From the NCBI GenBank assembly GCA_963789225.1, contig CAWBKD010000037.1:72279-136278 (forward strand): DNA of 64,000 nucleotides, read 5' to 3'. Of this stretch, positions 7,373-15,856 are shown in pieces. Position 1 is the first letter of the stretch, and every line of letters begins with the position of its first letter. The DNA is from Palsa-504 sp963789225. Its GTDB lineage: Bacteria; Actinomycetota; Actinomycetes; Streptosporangiales; Streptosporangiaceae. The translations under genes and the position numbers were made by a program. The notes under the pieces were generated by a model. It did no database searches. It was not told the origin of the DNA and saw only the letters and a list, made by a program, of their open reading frames with translations.

Positions 7373-8719
7373 ATGAAGGCTACTAGCGGGCTGCGTCCTC
7401 GCCGACTCGCCGAAGTCGTCCCTCAGCGCATGAGCGAAGAGCCCGTCGTGATCCTCACCGGCCCGCGCACCGTGGGCAAGAGCACCTTGCTCGCTGCGCT
7501 CGCGGCCAAGTTCGACCGACCTGTCCTCGACCTTGACCGCCCGGACGCGAGAGCGGCGGCGGCCAGCGACCCCGGCTTCATCGTCTCCGGTCCCGGGCCG
7601 GTTCTCATCGACGAGTTCCAGCATGTCCCGGAGATCCTGGACGCGATCAAGGCCGAACTCAACACGGACACCAGGCCAGGGCGCTACGTGCTCACCGGCT
7701 CCACGAGGTACTCGGTCCTGCCGCAGGCGGCGCAGTCGCTGACCGGGCGGGCCCACGTCATCAACGTCCTGCCGTTGTCCCAGGGCGAGCTGCACGAGCG
7801 CCGGGAGAACTTCATCGACCGGCTCTGGGCGGACCCGGCCAGACTGCCGGAGATGCCATCGCACCCTGTGACCAGGGATGAGTACGTGGATCGCATCCTG
7901 ACGGGCGGCTTCCCGATGATCTTGCAGCGCCTGACGACGAGGGCCCGCACGTCATGGTTCGCCGACTACGTGAACCTCGTCGTGATGCGCGACGTGCTCG
8001 ACATCGCCAGAGTACGGCAACGGGAGGCGCTTCCCCGGCTGCTCCGCCAGTTCGCGGCGCAGACCGGACAGATGCTCAACATCTCCAAAGCCGGGCAGGC
8101 CATCGGCCTGGAAAGCAGCACCGCGAACCGCTACGCGACCCTGCTCGAAGCGGCCTTCATGATCCAGCGGCTGCCCGCGTGGGGCACGACCCTTGGCAAG
8201 CGGATCACCGCATACCCCAAGGTGCACGTCATCGACTCAGGGCTAGCCGGCTGGCTGCTCGGGCTCAGCGCTGCGAAAATCAGCAGCCGCGACCCCGCTG
8301 TGCTGACCGAGTTCGGGCATCTCGTCGAGACATTCGCCGCCGGGGAGATCCTCAAGCAGGTGAGCTGGTCCGAAGAGGCAGTCACGGCCGCATACTTCCG
8401 GACGCAGAGCGGGGACGAGGTTGATCTTGTTCTCGAGACCTGGGACGGCCGCGTCGCCGGGTTCGAAGTGAAGGCCGGATCCCGCGTCCAGGACACGGAC
8501 CTGGGCGGCCTCCGGCTACTCCGCGACAGGCTAGGTGAGCGGTTCATCGCGGGCTTCCTGCTCAACCTCGGGGAACTCGCCTACCGCAAGGAGGAGAGGA
8601 TCATGGTTATGCCGCTGTCCGGGCTATGGTCCTTAGCCTCCAGGCCGAGCTCCGCTCAAAGATCGGCGCGAAGTGTGTCGTTATCACGTGCGTTGGAGAA
8701 TGCCTGCATCCGCATATAA
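7373..8719 (+). CDS. ATP-binding protein with AAA_14 and DUF4143 domains
   Basis: 448 residues. The N-terminal AAA domain has a Walker A motif GPRTVGKST (30-38) and a Walker B VLIDEFQ (77-83), followed by a sensor-like YVLTGST. The C-terminal half matches DUF4143, a PD-(D/E)XK-nuclease-like fold, with FFRTQSGDEVDLVLE-type residues (here YFRTQSGDEVDLVLE) and FEVKAG. Such proteins are common on mobile islands and their role is unknown, although some are linked to defence. The last 25 or so residues (after LPLSGLW) are extra compared with typical members and may be a read-through into foreign sequence. It sits next to two Fic modules. Confidence 0.85.
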   Translation: MKATSGLRPRRLAEVVPQRMSEEPVVILTGPRTVGKSTLLAALAAKFDRPVLDLDRPDARAAAASDPGFIVSGPGPVLIDEFQHVPEILDAIKAELNTDTRPGRYVLTGSTRYSVLPQAAQSLTGRAHVINVLPLSQGELHERRENFIDRLWADPARLPEMPSHPVTRDEYVDRILTGGFPMILQRLTTRARTSWFADYVNLVVMRDVLDIARVRQREALPRLLRQFAAQTGQMLNISKAGQAIGLESSTANRYATLLEAAFMIQRLPAWGTTLGKRITAYPKVHVIDSGLAGWLLGLSAAKISSRDPAVLTEFGHLVETFAAGEILKQVSWSEEAVTAAYFRTQSGDEVDLVLETWDGRVAGFEVKAGSRVQDTDLGGLRLLRDRLGERFIAGFLLNLGELAYRKEERIMVMPLSGLWSLASRPSSAQRSARSVSLSRALENACIRI

Positions 8720-8920
8720 GACACTGACCAGGCTGAACGGTCGTGTGATAACGTCCTGGGGACCTCTTGCTGCTGACCGCGCCGCCCCTCTCGGCATGGT
8801 CGCGCGGTGACGGGGCATCTGATTAAGGGCGTGGACGGGGCGCGGGCGGCATAATAAGGCGTGGATCACGGGTGAGCCGGGAAGTCTGGTCGGCACATGA
8901 ATTAGCTCGGGGAGCCGACC

Positions 8921-10285
8921 ATGTACCGTGGGGTTTTCTCATCGGGGGTGGCGTCGCACTGGCGGCGCGAGGTGCTGCGCACCAGCTTGTGGTTCGTGCC
9001 CTCGCTTGAGGTCATGGCGGCTATCGGGCTGTTCGTGGGGACGCTGGCGGCGGACCGGGCCGCCTACCGCGGTGACTTCACTCTCCCGCCGTGGGTGATA
9101 AGCGGGAGCGCGGACGCGGCCCGCCAGATCCTCACCACCATCGCCGCCGCGATCATCACGGTGGTCGGCGTCGTGTTCTCGATCATCCTGGTCACGCTTA
9201 CCCTGGCGTCGACGCAGTTCGGGCCCCGGATGTTGCGGAACTTCATCAGGGACAGGGGCACCCAGGTAACCCTCGGGACCTTCGTCGCGACGTTCGTCTA
9301 CTCGATTCTCGTCCTCGTCTCGATCGGGACCGGATCGCACGGCGACTTCGTGCCGCACATCAGCGTGACCGTGACGCTCGGCCTGACGGTCATCGACATG
9401 GCCGTGCTCATTTACTTCATCCACCACACGGCGATCTCGATCCAGCTGCCGCAGGTGATCGCCAGCATCGCGGCCGACCTGGCCGACGCGATCGGGGAGC
9501 AGGGCAGCGGCAACACCGGCCGGGCGCAGCCGGAAAGCGGACCCCCCGCGGTCGAGTTGCTGACCCGCGCCGAGACGCGCGGGGGCGTGGTGCTAGCTCC
9601 GGTGAGCGGATACGTGCAGTTCATCAAGCACCAGAACCTGGTCAGGCTGGCCAGCCTGGCCAACGCGGTGATCAGCCTGGAGCACAGGCCCGGGCACTTC
9701 ATCGTGGCCGGGCACAGATTCGCCATGGTCTGGCCGCCCGAGGCGGCGCCGCTGATGCAGCGGGAGCTGGGGCGGGCGCACGTCATCGGCCCGTACCGGA
9801 CCCTCACCCAGGATGCGTCGTTCGGCATCGACCAGCTCGTCGAGATCGCCATCCGCGCTCTCTCGGCCGCCGTCAACGACACCTTCACCGCCATGACCTG
9901 CATCGACTGGCTCGGCGAAAACCTGTGCAAGATCGTCACCAGGTGGCATCCCGTGCGCGTGCACCGAGACGGCCAGGGGTTCATCCGGGTCATCTCGGCC
10001 GAGCCGACGTACGACCGGCTGGTGCAGCGCTCGTTCGAGAAGATCAGGGAATCCAGCATGGGGATGCCGGCGATCATGATCCGCGAGCTCGAGGCGCTGG
10101 CCAGGATCATGACCGAGACCACGACCGAGGGCCAGCGCCGGGTGCTGCTCGAGCAGGCCGCCATGATCGACCGGGCCAGCGAGCGGTCGGTCCCCGAGGC
10201 GTGCGACCGGGCGGACATCCGCCGACGCTACGAGGCCATCCTGACCATGGAGATGAGGCTGACGGCGAGCGGGCGCTCCAGCTGA
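8921..10285 (+). CDS. DUF2254 family membrane protein
   Basis: 454 residues. Four hydrophobic segments lie in the first 180 residues (about 24-46, 72-95, 118-142 and 148-168), followed by a soluble domain. The motif TLTLASTQFGPRMLRNF is characteristic of DUF2254, as is the later SFGIDQLVEIAIRALSAAVND. GGGGAG lies six bases before the ATG. The function of the family is not established; the long cytoplasmic domain and membrane anchor suggest a channel or sensor. It has no obvious operon partner. Confidence 0.85.
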   Translation: MYRGVFSSGVASHWRREVLRTSLWFVPSLEVMAAIGLFVGTLAADRAAYRGDFTLPPWVISGSADAARQILTTIAAAIITVVGVVFSIILVTLTLASTQFGPRMLRNFIRDRGTQVTLGTFVATFVYSILVLVSIGTGSHGDFVPHISVTVTLGLTVIDMAVLIYFIHHTAISIQLPQVIASIAADLADAIGEQGSGNTGRAQPESGPPAVELLTRAETRGGVVLAPVSGYVQFIKHQNLVRLASLANAVISLEHRPGHFIVAGHRFAMVWPPEAAPLMQRELGRAHVIGPYRTLTQDASFGIDQLVEIAIRALSAAVNDTFTAMTCIDWLGENLCKIVTRWHPVRVHRDGQGFIRVISAEPTYDRLVQRSFEKIRESSMGMPAIMIRELEALARIMTETTTEGQRRVLLEQAAMIDRASERSVPEACDRADIRRRYEAILTMEMRLTASGRSS

Positions 10286-10381
10286 CCCGAGGGGCGTGCC
10301 GGGATCAAGGGGCGTACCGTTCGAGGCTGACCGCGAGCGGGCGTTCCGGCCGATCCGCTGGAGTGTCGGAAACGGGGGCGT

Positions 10382-10398
10382 CCCATTCGTGGAATGGG
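10382..10398. promoter_or_regulatory. Small inverted repeat in leader of DGPF gene
   Basis: CCCATTC (10382-10388), a three-base loop GTG, and GAATGGG (10392-10398) form a perfect seven-base-pair dyad 43 bases before the GTG start. A TGTCGG at 10364-10369 is close to the TGTCGA minus-35 element reported for ECF42 promoters, but no convincing minus-10 partner follows at proper spacing. Confidence 0.35.
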
Positions 10399-10441
10399 TA
10401 CCGGGGATGCCGGGGTGGCATCCGTCGAAACGGAGGAAACC

Positions 10442-10786
10442 GTGAAGTACGTCATTCTGCTCTACGACACCGAGGCGGCCAGGGGCATGACCGAGGCCGA
10501 GGGCCAGCAGTGGTACGCGGAGATCGGGGCCTGGTACGAGAAGGGCGGCGGCGGGTCGGGCAAGCTGGCCGACGGCGGGCACCAGCTCGCTCCGCCCACG
10601 GGGGCCAAGACGGTGCGCTCCAGCGGCGTCACCGACGGCCCGTTCATGGAGACCAAGGAAGCGCTCGGCGGTTACTCGATTCTCGACACCGACACCGTCG
10701 AGGAGGCCGTGGAGATCGCGAAGACCTGGCCCGGCGTCGAGCGCGGCTGGATGACCGTCGAGGTCCGGCCCGTCGTGGAGATGTGA
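10442..10786 (+). CDS. YCII-related DGPF-motif protein
   Basis: 114 residues starting at GTG 10442, preceded by GGAGG at a spacing of six bases. VKYVILLYDTEAA opens the dimeric alpha/beta barrel fold and TDGPFMETKEALGGY (64-78) carries the DGPF motif that names this family. DGPF proteins are the conserved genomic partners and targets of ECF42 sigma factors; they are proposed to act in stress or antibiotic-related metabolism but no reaction is proven. Here the sigma factor gene is convergent and its stop lies 14 bases away, rather than co-directional. Confidence 0.88.
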   Translation: MKYVILLYDTEAARGMTEAEGQQWYAEIGAWYEKGGGGSGKLADGGHQLAPPTGAKTVRSSGVTDGPFMETKEALGGYSILDTDTVEEAVEIAKTWPGVERGWMTVEVRPVVEM

Positions 10787-10800
10787 CGCCGGACGCCTGG

Positions 10801-12006
10801 TTAAAAGGACAGGCGGCGAGCGAGTAGCTCGCGCTCGGCCGGATTGCCGGCCAGCGCGAGCGCCCGCTCGCTGGCGGTCCGGGCCTCGTCTTCGCGGCCT
10901 AGCCCGGTAAGCAGGCCGGCCCGCAGCGCGTGGAAGAGCCGGTAACTGTCCAGTTCGGCGGCGAGCGGCTCGATCTCGGCCAGCGCGGCTTCGGGACCTT
11001 GGACGTAGCGGGTGGCCACGGCCCGGTTAAGGAGGATCACCGGGGATGGGGTCATCTCGTATAGCCGGTCGTAGATCTGCCGGATCTGCGTCCAGTCCGT
11101 CTGCTCGTAGTTGGGGGCCTGCGCGTGCAGCGCGGCGATCGCCGCCTGGGCCTGGTAGGGGCCGGGCTCGCGCAGCGCGAGCGCGCGGTCCAGGAGCCGG
11201 GTGGCCTCGGTGATCAGCGGCTTGTCCCACCTGGTCCGATTCTGGTCGGCGAGGCGGACCATCCGGCCCCACCCGTCGAACCTGGTCGCGGCCCGGGACT
11301 CGTGCAGGAGCAGCAAGGCGAGGAGCCCGAGGACTTCGGGCTCGCGCGGCATCAGCTGGTGCAGCAGCCTGGTCAGCGAGACGGCCTGGGCCGCGAGGTC
11401 GCGCCGGGCCGGCTGGCGCCCGGCGCTGGCCAGGTAGCCCTCGTTGAAAACCAGGTAGACCACGGCCAGCACCTCGGCGAGCCGGCCGGCGAGGTCGTCG
11501 GGGTCGGGGACGCGCAGGTCCGCGTGGGCGGCGCGAAGGGCCTTGCGCGCGCGCAGCAGCCGCTGCGTCATGGCGGGCTCGCTGGCCAGGAACGTGGCGG
11601 CGATCTGCGCGGTGGTCAGGCCGCACACCGCCCGCAGCGTGAGCGCGATCTGCGACTCGCGCGGGAGCGCGGGGTGACAGCAGGCGAAGATCATCCCCAG
11701 CAGCTCGTCGTCCGCCCCCTCGTCGCCGTCGGCGACGTCGGTCATCGTCGCCGCGAGGAGAGCGAGCTTTTCCTGACCGGCCCGGGCCCGGCGCAGCCGG
11801 TCGATCGCCTTGCGGTGCGCCGTGGTGGCCAGCCAGCCGCCGCAGTTGGGCGGCACCTCCTGGCCGGCCCAGTGCTCAATCGCCTCGATGAACGCGTCCT
11901 GGACGGCGTCGGCCGCGAGGCCTACGTCGCCGACGCGAGCGGCCAGCGCGGCCGTGATCCGGGCCGCCTCTTCCCGGTAGACCCGCTCGAGCTGCGCAGC
12001 GTCCAG
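10801..12006 (-). CDS. ECF42-type RNA polymerase sigma factor
   Basis: Up to 401 residues. Region 2 reads AADAVQDAFIEAIEHW, region 4 reads LTLRAVCGLTTAQIAATFLA and then a roughly 200-residue C-terminal extension follows (VYLVFNEGYLAS, later helical repeats), characteristic of ECF42 rather than of anti-sigma-regulated ECFs. The start is unclear: the region-2 frame has no ATG or GTG near the expected beginning. I place it at CTG 12006, one base after the stop of the upstream enoyl-CoA hydratase gene; a GTG at 11856 would delete region 2. It is expected to drive the DGPF gene lying tail-to-tail with it. Confidence 0.85.
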   Translation of the reverse strand: MDAAQLERVYREEAARITAALAARVGDVGLAADAVQDAFIEAIEHWAGQEVPPNCGGWLATTAHRKAIDRLRRARAGQEKLALLAATMTDVADGDEGADDELLGMIFACCHPALPRESQIALTLRAVCGLTTAQIAATFLASEPAMTQRLLRARKALRAAHADLRVPDPDDLAGRLAEVLAVVYLVFNEGYLASAGRQPARRDLAAQAVSLTRLLHQLMPREPEVLGLLALLLLHESRAATRFDGWGRMVRLADQNRTRWDKPLITEATRLLDRALALREPGPYQAQAAIAALHAQAPNYEQTDWTQIRQIYDRLYEMTPSPVILLNRAVATRYVQGPEAALAEIEPLAAELDSYRLFHALRAGLLTGLGREDEARTASERALALAGNPAERELLARRLSF

Positions 12007-12007
12007 G

Positions 12008-12811
12008 TCACGCGCCGGTGAACTTGGGCGGGCGCTTTTCGTTGAACGCGGCCACGCCCTCGGCGAAGTCGCCCGAGCCGGCCATCTCCCGCTGGATCTG
12101 CGCCTCGAACTCGAGCTGGTCGTCCATCTGGGCGTACAGCCACCGGTTCAGCTGGCGCTTGGTCCCGGCGTACGACCTGGTGGGGCCGGAGGCGAGGCGG
12201 TCGAGCAACACGTCGGCGCGCTCGCGGAACTCCTCGTCGGGCCAGACCTCGTTGATCAGGCCCCAGTCCTTGGCGGTCCTGGCGTCGAGGCGCTCCCCCA
12301 GCATGGCCAGCTGCGCCGCCCTGGTAAAGCCGACCCGGGACGGCACAAGCAGCGACGAGCCGCCGTCGGGGACCAGCCCGATGTTGACGAAGGCGAGCTG
12401 GAAGAACGCGGATTCGGCCGCGACGATCAGGTCGCAGGACAGCGCGAGGGAGAGCCCGATCCCCGCCGCCGGGCCGTTGACCGCGGCAATGACGGGCTTG
12501 GGCATATGGCGGATGCCGGTGATGATCGGGTGGTACCGCTGCGTCAGCCGCTGGTACACGTCCATCTCGCCGCCGGGTGCGCCCGCCTCCTTCAGGTCGG
12601 CACCGCTGGAGAAGGCCCGCCCGGCGCCGGTGATCTGCACGGCCCGGACCTCGGGGTCGTCGGTGACCGCACGGATCGCCGCCAGGAGGTCGAGGGCGAA
12701 CTGGTTATTCCAGGCGTTCAGCCGCTCGGGGCGGTTCAGCTCCAGCCGAACGCCGTGCCCCCGGCGGATCACGTTGATGGTCTCGTACCCTTCCTCACTC
12801 ACGCCGGCCAT
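12008..12811 (-). CDS. Enoyl-CoA hydratase/isomerase
   Basis: 267 residues of the crotonase superfamily, which hydrates or isomerises enoyl-CoA thioesters in fatty-acid or aromatic catabolism. Oxyanion-hole segments are visible: GAGRAFSSGADLKEAG (62-77) and PVIAAVNGPAAGIGLSLALS (106-125). The active-site region FQLAFVNIGLVPDGGSS has Asp where hydratases usually have the second Glu, a pattern of PaaG-like isomerases. The sigma factor coding region follows at once on the same strand. Substrate not assigned. Confidence 0.9.
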   Translation of the reverse strand: MAGVSEEGYETINVIRRGHGVRLELNRPERLNAWNNQFALDLLAAIRAVTDDPEVRAVQITGAGRAFSSGADLKEAGAPGGEMDVYQRLTQRYHPIITGIRHMPKPVIAAVNGPAAGIGLSLALSCDLIVAAESAFFQLAFVNIGLVPDGGSSLLVPSRVGFTRAAQLAMLGERLDARTAKDWGLINEVWPDEEFRERADVLLDRLASGPTRSYAGTKRQLNRWLYAQMDDQLEFEAQIQREMAGSGDFAEGVAAFNEKRPPKFTGA

Positions 12812-12864
12812 GCTAACAGGGCGTACCGTCGAAACGACGATGTCGACTACGGGAGACCATCACG

Positions 12865-13689
12865 GTGTCAGGCAAGGATCGCGGCCCGAAGCTGCCGAAG
12901 CAGGTCTACGAGCGAGAACTGTTCCGGCTGCAGGGCGAGCTGGTGAAGATGCAGGGGTGGATGCGGGCGACGGGCGCCAGGATCATCGTGATCTTCGAGG
13001 GCCGCGACGCGGCCGGCAAGGGCGGCACGATCCAGCGGGTGGCCCAGTTCCTCAACCCCCGGTTCGCCACGATCGCGGCCCTGCCCGCGCCGACCGAGCG
13101 GGAGCGGACCCAGTGGTACTTCCAGCGCTACGTCGAGCACCTGCCCGCCGGGGGTGAGCTGGTCCTGTTCGACCGCAGCTGGTACAACCGGGCCGGCGTC
13201 GAGCACGTCATGGGGTTCTGCACGCCGCAGGAGTACAGCAGGTTCCTGCACCAGTGCCCGATCTTCGAACGGCTGCTTGTCGAGGACGGCATCCTGCTCC
13301 GCAAGTACTGGTTCTCGGTCAGCGACGAGGAGCAGCAGCGCCGGTTCCGTGACCGGCTAAACGATCCCATGCGCCGCTGGAAGCTGTCCCCGATGGACCT
13401 TGAGTCGATTACGCACTGGGAGGATTACTCGCGCGCCAAGGACGAGATGTTCGTGCACACGGACATCCCTGAGGCGCCCTGGCATGTGCTGGAGAGCGAC
13501 GACAAGCGCAGCGCACGGATCAACATGATCGCGCACCTGCTCAGCACTATCCCGTACAGCGACATCGAGCCGCCGAAGCTGAAGCTCCCGCACCGGCCGG
13601 CGTCGCAGGGGTACGTGCGGATCCCGCGGAACATGCAGGACTACGTGCCCGATCACGCCGCCGAGCTGATGGCCGGTAACTCGCGCTAG
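12865..13689 (+). CDS. ppk2: Polyphosphate kinase 2
   Basis: 274 residues starting at GTG 12865 after GGGAG. It transfers phosphate between polyphosphate and nucleoside di- or monophosphates. The Walker A is FEGRDAAGKGGT (44-55), followed by QWYFQRYVEHLPAGGELVLF and the lid/Walker B region DRSWYNRAGVEHVMGF. Length and motifs fit a single-domain PPK2. The end overlaps by four bases with a minus-strand coding remnant. Confidence 0.92.
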   Translation: MSGKDRGPKLPKQVYERELFRLQGELVKMQGWMRATGARIIVIFEGRDAAGKGGTIQRVAQFLNPRFATIAALPAPTERERTQWYFQRYVEHLPAGGELVLFDRSWYNRAGVEHVMGFCTPQEYSRFLHQCPIFERLLVEDGILLRKYWFSVSDEEQQRRFRDRLNDPMRRWKLSPMDLESITHWEDYSRAKDEMFVHTDIPEAPWHVLESDDKRSARINMIAHLLSTIPYSDIEPPKLKLPHRPASQGYVRIPRNMQDYVPDHAAELMAGNSR

Positions 13690-14091
13690 CCTTTATCGCC
13701 GAGCGCCTGCAGGAACGAGGCGTAGGAAATGGTGTCGGACGCGGCCGGCGCCGTGGCCTGGACCGGCGAACCGTAGTCCGAGTCGTACATGTCCAGGCTG
13801 CCCGAAACGGTGCCGCCCGGCCCGCCGGTCTGCAGGGCCAGGTTCATGCTCATCTCGGTCGCGGCCACGATCAGGAGCGTGCGTGACCTCTTCCGCGCGG
13901 CCTGGGCGCGCACTATCTGGGTAGCGCCGGAGGTGTATGCGTACTGGCCGATTGCGCCGCCTCGCGGCGGCGCTCCGCCCGCTGAGTACCTGCCCGGAAC
14001 GGCGGCGGGGCCTGGTCCGAACCCTTCCGCCTCATCCTCGTCGTCGGGCTTGGGCTCCGACCAGATCGCCTCGCTTCGGTAGGCGCCGGGT
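13686..14091 (-). pseudogene. Coding-like remnant lacking a start codon
   Basis: The minus strand is open for about 134 codons between a TGA at about 14092 and a TAG at 13686 without a plausible start before GTG 13913. The translated text has low complexity, with an acidic stretch EPKPDDEDEAEGFGPGP, then GGAIGQYAYTSGATQIVRAQ and a C-terminus ISYASFLQALGDKG, and codons with mostly G/C in third position. No other gene occupies this strand or the opposite one, so an overlapping shadow does not explain it. I do not recognise the family; it may be the 3' end of a gene that lost its front half. Confidence 0.35.
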
Positions 14092-14196
14092 CATCCGGAG
14101 TTTAGGCACTGGCGACTGTTATGGGCGGGCAGGCGGCAACGCGGACGGCGGGCATGAAACTATGCCGGGGGTAGGAACGACGCGAGGAGGCAGGAC

Positions 14197-15831
14197 ATGG
14201 CGATGACCCCGCTGCCGGAGCGGAAGGCGTGGCAGGCCCTGGGCCGGCACTACGACGAGATCGCCGGTGTGCATCTGCGCGAGCTGTTTGCCGCCGACCC
14301 CGCGCGCGGCGAGCGGATGACCGCGGAAGCGGCCGGGCTCTACCTGGACTACTCCAAGAACCGCGTCACCGACGAGACCATGCGGCTGCTGGTCGAGCTG
14401 GCCGCCGAGTCCGGTGTCCCCGAACGGCGGGACGCCATGTTCCGCGGCGAGCACATCAACGTCTCCGAGGACCGCGCGGTGCTGCACGTCGCGCTGCGCA
14501 TGACCGGGACCACTTCCCTCATCGTGGACGGCGCGAACGTGATCCGCGAGGTCCACCAGGTGCTCGAGCGGATGGTGGACTTCGCCCTGCGCGTCAGGTC
14601 CGGCGTGTGGGAGGGCTACACCGGCAAGCGGATCAAGAACGTGATCAACATCGGGATCGGCGGCTCCGACCTGGGCCCGGTCATGGCGTACGAGGCGCTT
14701 CGGCACTACTGCACGCGCGACATCACGTTCCGGTTCGTGTCGAACGTGGACTCCACCGACTTCGTCGAGGCCACCCGCGACCTGAACGCGGACGAGACGC
14801 TGTTCATCATCTCGTCCAAGACGTTCGGCACGCTGGAGACGCTGACCAACGCCACCTCCGCGCGGAACTGGGTGGTCAGCGAACTCGGCAGCGAAGACGC
14901 GGTCGCCAAGCACTTCGTCGCGGTCTCGACCAACGCCGAGCGGGTCGCGGACTTCGGGATCGACACGGACAACATGTTCGAGTTCTGGGACTGGGTCGGC
15001 GGCCGCTACTCGATGGACTCGGCGATCGGCCTGTCGACGATGGTGGCGCTCGGGCCCGACCAGTTCGGCGACATGCTGGCCGGGTTCCACGAGATGGACG
15101 AGCACTTCCGCACCGCACCGCTGGAGCGGAACCTGCCGGTGCTTATGGGCCTGCTCGCTGTCTGGTACCGCGACTTCTTCGGCGCGCAGACCTGCGGCGT
15201 CATGCCGTACGAGCAGTACCTGAAGCGGTTCCCCGCCTACCTGCAGCAGCTCACCATGGAGTCCAACGGCAAGCACGTCACCCTGGCCGGGGACCACGTG
15301 ACCTACGACACCGGCGCGGTCTACTGGGGCGAGCCTGGGACCAACGGGCAGCACAGCTTCTACCAGCTCATCCACCAGGGAACCGAGCTCATCCCGGTCG
15401 ACCTGATCGGCTTCGGTAAGTCACTGAACCCGCTGCGCGACCACCACGACATCCTGTCCTCCAACGTGTTCGCGCAGGCGCAGGCGCTGGCGTTCGGCAA
15501 GACCGAGGCCGAGGTGCGCGCCGAGGGCACGCCGGAGCACGTCGTGCCGCACCGCGTGATGGAGGGCAACCGGCCGTCCAACGTGCTGCTCGCCGAGATC
15601 CTCACGCCCAAGGTCCTCGGCTCGCTGGTCGCGCTCTACGAGCACAGCGTGTTCACGCAGGGGACGATCTGGGACATCGACTCGTTCGACCAGTGGGGCG
15701 TGGAGCTCGGCAAGGTGCTCGCGACTCGGATCATCCCCGAGCTGACCGGCGTCACCGAACCCGCGCTCGACCACGACTCGTCCACCAACGCGCTCATCCG
15801 TAAGTACCGCGAGCTCAAGGCAATTTTCTGA
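14197..15831 (+). CDS. pgi: Glucose-6-phosphate isomerase
   Basis: 544 residues, full length. It interconverts glucose-6-phosphate and fructose-6-phosphate in the cytosol. The sugar-phosphate isomerase signatures are INIGIGGSDLGPVM and FVSNVDSTDFVEA, the SSKTFGTLETLTNA phosphate-binding loop, GGRYSMDSAIGL and, near the C-terminus, DQWGVELGKVLA. GGAGG lies nine bases before the ATG. First gene of a pgi-gnd-zwf operon that links glycolysis to the oxidative pentose-phosphate pathway. Confidence 0.97.
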   Translation: MAMTPLPERKAWQALGRHYDEIAGVHLRELFAADPARGERMTAEAAGLYLDYSKNRVTDETMRLLVELAAESGVPERRDAMFRGEHINVSEDRAVLHVALRMTGTTSLIVDGANVIREVHQVLERMVDFALRVRSGVWEGYTGKRIKNVINIGIGGSDLGPVMAYEALRHYCTRDITFRFVSNVDSTDFVEATRDLNADETLFIISSKTFGTLETLTNATSARNWVVSELGSEDAVAKHFVAVSTNAERVADFGIDTDNMFEFWDWVGGRYSMDSAIGLSTMVALGPDQFGDMLAGFHEMDEHFRTAPLERNLPVLMGLLAVWYRDFFGAQTCGVMPYEQYLKRFPAYLQQLTMESNGKHVTLAGDHVTYDTGAVYWGEPGTNGQHSFYQLIHQGTELIPVDLIGFGKSLNPLRDHHDILSSNVFAQAQALAFGKTEAEVRAEGTPEHVVPHRVMEGNRPSNVLLAEILTPKVLGSLVALYEHSVFTQGTIWDIDSFDQWGVELGKVLATRIIPELTGVTEPALDHDSSTNALIRKYRELKAIF

Positions 15832-15856
15832 TGCCCTAGGGAAGGACCGACCAGCC

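Noticed and set aside
9091..10827. Plus-strand frame of 578 codons overlapping DUF2254
   Set aside because: Arg/Gly/His-rich shadow frame; the DUF2254 frame has helices, a Shine-Dalgarno and family motifs.
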